The notes under the pieces: model-generated
Databases searched by the model: none
What the model saw: only the letters and a program-made list of their open reading frames with translations
What the model was told of the DNA's origin: nothing
From: an uncultured Bacteroidota bacterium
GTDB taxonomy: Bacteria > Bacteroidota > Bacteroidia > Chitinophagales > Chitinophagaceae
Assembly: GCA_903905685.1 (NCBI GenBank)
Contig: CAIVHI010000051.1
Location: 1-8,703, forward strand
DNA length: 8,703 nucleotides
Direction: 5' to 3'
In this document: positions 7,336 to 8,703 of the stretch, piece after piece
Position numbering within the stretch: position 1 is the stretch's first letter
Layout: every line of letters starts with the position of its first letter
Program-made: the position numbers and the translations under genes

Positions 7336-7353
7336 AGCAGTATTATTTGCGCC

Positions 7354-7372
7354 GAGCCCCTCTGTCGGGCTC
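7354..7372. repeat. GC-rich hairpin downstream of the transposase
   Basis: gagccc (7354-7359) and gggctc (7367-7372) form a perfect 6-bp stem with a 7-base loop (ctctgtc). It is 88 bases beyond the transposase stop codon. IS200/IS605 elements and RAYT-linked REPs use short hairpins as subterminal recognition sites, so it may mark the far end of the transposase element. It could also be a weak terminator. Confidence 0.45.
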
Positions 7373-7459
7373 AGGAGGTGCGTGGCATAGGCGAAAGTGA
7401 AATGAAGTGACTGTGTCGTATAAAAATTATATAAAAAAATTAATATTTATATGAAAGAG

Positions 7460-7912
7460 TCAATTCCAAACATAGCGTTCATCAAAATCGACATTGTACT
7501 TTTTAAGGAACGAACGGTATTCATCCTGGAACGTTTTTTTTGAATGATGTTCGTGTTGGTTAGCGATATAGGCAGCAACGGTTGCCACCTGCGCCGGATT
7601 TACCGAGAAGGCGCCATAGCCATTTTGCCAATAGAAGTGACTGAGGTGGCTGCCCTTTGTTTTCATGATTTTGGACGATGTCCGTTTTATTTCTTCCACA
7701 AGGTCAATAAGTGCAATTTTTTTTGAAAGCATGCAGAGTATATGTATATGATCGGTATAGCCGCCAATTTTTATAGGGGTGCATTCTAGGGAATTGCATA
7801 TGCCACCCATATAACGATGTAGCTCTTCCTCATGGGGAGGGTATATAAGCGCCTCGCGGTATTTGGTGCTAAAAACGATATGTATATAGTTTCTTACGAG
7901 AGATTGTCCCAT
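7460..7912 (-). CDS. tnpA: IS200-type HUH/Y1 transposase, RAYT-like
   Basis: With the ATG at 7912 the product is 150 residues, the standard length for IS200-family TnpA. It opens MGQSLVRNYIHIVFSTKYR, the usual first strand. GGYTDHIHIL (50-59) holds the HUH metal-binding pair His55 and His57. AAYIANQHEHH (113-123) holds the catalytic Tyr115, with Gln119 completing the metal site. FWQNGYG-like residues (YWQNGYG, 94-100) and FQDEY (128-132) also fit. All key residues are present, so the enzyme looks active. These enzymes cut and rejoin single-stranded DNA at short hairpins. The frame continues upstream to ATGs at 7972 and 7963, but those residues are encoded by repeat DNA and would add about 20 residues not seen in the family. 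No tnpB follows. Together with the repeat array at its 5' end, it resembles a REP-associated tyrosine transposase. Whether it is a mobile IS200 or a single-copy domesticated RAYT needs the rest of the genome. Confidence 0.92.
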   Translation of the reverse strand: MGQSLVRNYIHIVFSTKYREALIYPPHEEELHRYMGGICNSLECTPIKIGGYTDHIHILCMLSKKIALIDLVEEIKRTSSKIMKTKGSHLSHFYWQNGYGAFSVNPAQVATVAAYIANQHEHHSKKTFQDEYRSFLKKYNVDFDERYVWN

Positions 7913-8122
7913 ATGGTGTTGTTGTCGGTTTACAAATATAATGGAATGATTGCAAATTACCATCTCGGGCATATTCCCGATGTATTCCCCGGGTGATGCC
8001 CGAGGCTATTGTATTTTGCCCTTTCAGGGCGGTCCAAAATAGGAATAGGGGGTAACGCCCTGAAAGGGCACAATGTCCTAGCATGGGGCACCGCCACATG
8101 GTCCATGTGATGGGCATCGCCA
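7910..8122. repeat. Repeat unit 1, next to the transposase, most diverged
   Basis: The unit is 213 bp, six bases longer than the others because of extra bases near gtgttgttgtcgg at its left edge. The transposase ATG (7912-7910) falls inside its catatg box. The 15-bp arms are intact (8017-8031 and 8056-8070). The GC hairpin is altered to ccgggt-gat-gcccga, and its distal partner reads gggcaccgcc. Confidence 0.9.
7933..7940 (-). promoter_or_regulatory. Candidate -7 promoter box TATATTTG for the transposase, inside repeat unit 1
   Basis: On the minus strand the sequence reads TATATTTG, an exact TAnnTTTG match ending 20 bases before the transposase ATG at 7912. Transcription would begin near 7928. 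A minus-strand TTTG at 7956-7953 is only 12 bases upstream, shorter than normal -33 spacing. The same box occurs in every repeat unit (8140-8147, 8347-8354, 8554-8561). Confidence 0.5.
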
Positions 8123-8329
8123 CATATGTTGTTGATTTACAAATATAATGGAGGGATTGCAAAATACCTTGTCGGGCATATTCACGATGTATTCCCCGGG
8201 CGATGCCCGGAGCTATTGTATTTTGCCCTTTCAGGGCGGTCCAAAATTGGAATAGGGGGAAACGCCCTGAAAGGGCACAATGTCCTAGCATGGGGCATCG
8301 CCGCATGGACCAAGTGATGGGTGTCGCCA
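8123..8329. repeat. Repeat unit 2
   Basis: This 207-bp unit has intact arms at 8224-8238 and 8263-8277 and the GC hairpin CCGGGC-GAT-GCCCGG at 8196-8210. It differs from its neighbours in gcaaaatacctt, in gggggaaacg within the loop, and in accaagtgatgggtgtc near its right end. Confidence 0.93.
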
Positions 8330-8536
8330 CGTATGTTGTTGATTTACAAATATAATGGAGGGATTGCAAATTACCATGTCGGGCATATTCACGATGTATT
8401 CCCCGGGCGATGCCCGGAGCTATTGTATTTTGCCCTTTCAGGGCGGTCCAAAATTGGAATAGGGGGTAACGCCCTGAAAGGGCACAATGTCCTAGCATGG
8501 GGCATCGCCCCATGGATCATGTGATGGGCATCGCCG
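8330..8536. repeat. Repeat unit 3, best long-range fold
   Basis: This 207-bp unit has arms at 8431-8445 and 8470-8484. GGGCGATGCCC (8405-8415) pairs perfectly with GGGCATCGCCC (8500-8510), enclosing the inner hairpin. GCTATTG can pair in part with CAAT...TAGC between the two stems. Its left edge reads cgtatg where the others have catatg. Confidence 0.93.
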
Positions 8537-8703
8537 CATATGTTGTTGATTTACAAATATAATGGAGAGATTGCAAATTACCATGTCGGGAATATTCCCG
8601 ATGTATTCCCCGGGCGATGCCCGGAGCTATTGTATTTTGCCCTTTCAGGGCGGTCCAAAATAGGAATAGGGGGTAACGCCCTGAAAGGGCACAATGTCCT
8701 AGC
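8537..8703. repeat. Repeat unit 4, cut by the window edge
   Basis: The first 167 bases of a unit are present, with arms at 8638-8652 and 8677-8691. In this copy the left palindrome is perfect (TCGGGAATATTCCCGA), whereas units 2 and 3 have two mismatches and unit 1 has one. The array probably continues beyond 8703. Confidence 0.9.

Larger units (their letters stand above)
7143..7459. other. Gene-free gap with hairpin and AT-rich tract
   Basis: No convincing coding frame, tRNA or riboswitch is seen in these 317 bases. The gap holds a direct repeat of catgcaac (7311-7335), a GC-rich hairpin (7354-7372) and a very AT-rich tract (about 7421-7455) just past the transposase stop. It is the downstream flank of the transposase and may include the end of its element. 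No exact TAnnTTTG box pointing to the 110-residue gene was found. Confidence 0.6.
7910..8703. repeat. Tandem array of 207-bp palindromic repeat units, running off the right edge
   Basis: The anchor acaaatataatgga occurs at 7932, 8139, 8346 and 8553, spacing exactly 207 bp each time. The hairpin arms keep the same spacing (8017, 8224, 8431, 8638). Three units are complete and the fourth is cut by the window. Each unit has, in order: the box catatg at its left edge; a minus-strand TATATTTG promoter-like box; a TCGGG...CGA partial palindrome; CCGGGC-GAT-GCCCGG; the arm tgccctttcagggcg; a 24-base loop; the arm cgccctgaaagggca; and GGGCATCGCC-type motifs that can pair back to GGGCGATGCCC. Units 2 and 3 differ at about ten positions by eye. 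Open frames of 69-residue period cross the array only because 207 is divisible by three. Confidence 0.95.

Noticed and set aside
7460..7972. Longer transposase form starting at 7972
   Set aside because: The extra 20 residues are repeat-derived, contain the likely promoter box, and exceed the family length. ATG 7912 begins the usual MGQSLVRNYIHIVFSTK N-terminus.
7869..8513. A 214-codon minus-strand open frame made of 69-residue repeats
   Set aside because: It overlaps the transposase start and arises from the 207-bp DNA period. Its content is hairpin arms read as protein, and equally open frames exist on the other strand.
8126..8524. Two plus-strand frames of 63 and 67 codons in the array
   Set aside because: They are the same repeat unit translated twice, with no ribosome site or coding bias; best seen as artefacts of the repeats.
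7910..8703. CRISPR array
   Set aside because: Whole 207-bp units are conserved, with no short repeats separated by unique spacers and no cas gene.

Overview
The window reads as chromosomal DNA of a Bacteroidota bacterium, with class and order undecided. Four things point there: a secreted protein with a type IX secretion (T9SS) C-terminal tail, a lipoprotein-type TamA homologue (TamL), a DUF4476 protein, and promoter boxes of the Bacteroidota form TAnnTTTG rather than E. coli -10/-35 boxes. Base composition is moderate in the housekeeping part and lower from about 6.3 kb on.

Layout. Positions 1-779 (minus) hold the N-terminal 259 codons of a secreted T9SS cargo protein that runs off the left edge. 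It lies 54 bases behind tamL (834-3254, minus), an 806-residue outer-membrane Omp85 lipoprotein. Divergent from tamL is a SpoU/TrmH-type RNA 2'-O-methyltransferase (3354-4097, plus), followed by an exported DUF4476 protein (4192-4968, plus). That gene converges on an exported PLP-dependent class V aminotransferase-like protein (5014-6264, minus), and a 12-bp stem-loop between them probably terminates both. Upstream on the same strand come a CdiI-type immunity protein (6311-6709) with no visible toxin partner and an unrecognised 110-residue charged protein (6810-7142).

The right end is accessory DNA. A 317-base gap with a GC-rich hairpin and an AT-rich tract precedes an intact IS200-type HUH/Y1 transposase (7460-7912, minus), of the kind called REP-associated tyrosine transposase (RAYT) when it is single-copy and linked to palindromic repeats. 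Its start codon lies at the edge of a tandem array of four 207-bp repeats (7910-8703, running off the right edge). Each unit has a 15-bp perfect inverted repeat nested in a roughly 106-base imperfect hairpin. Each also carries a TATATTTG box pointing toward the transposase, so the repeat appears to supply the transposase promoter. This transposase-plus-repeat unit is the most interesting part of the window. No CRISPR, tRNA, rRNA or phage gene was seen.

How the genes work together: the left half is mostly cell-envelope biology (outer-membrane assembly and exported proteins) around one RNA-modification gene. The right half combines an orphan immunity gene with a repeat/transposase island. Apart from possible short co-transcribed pairs on the minus strand, nothing shows that the genes form one pathway.
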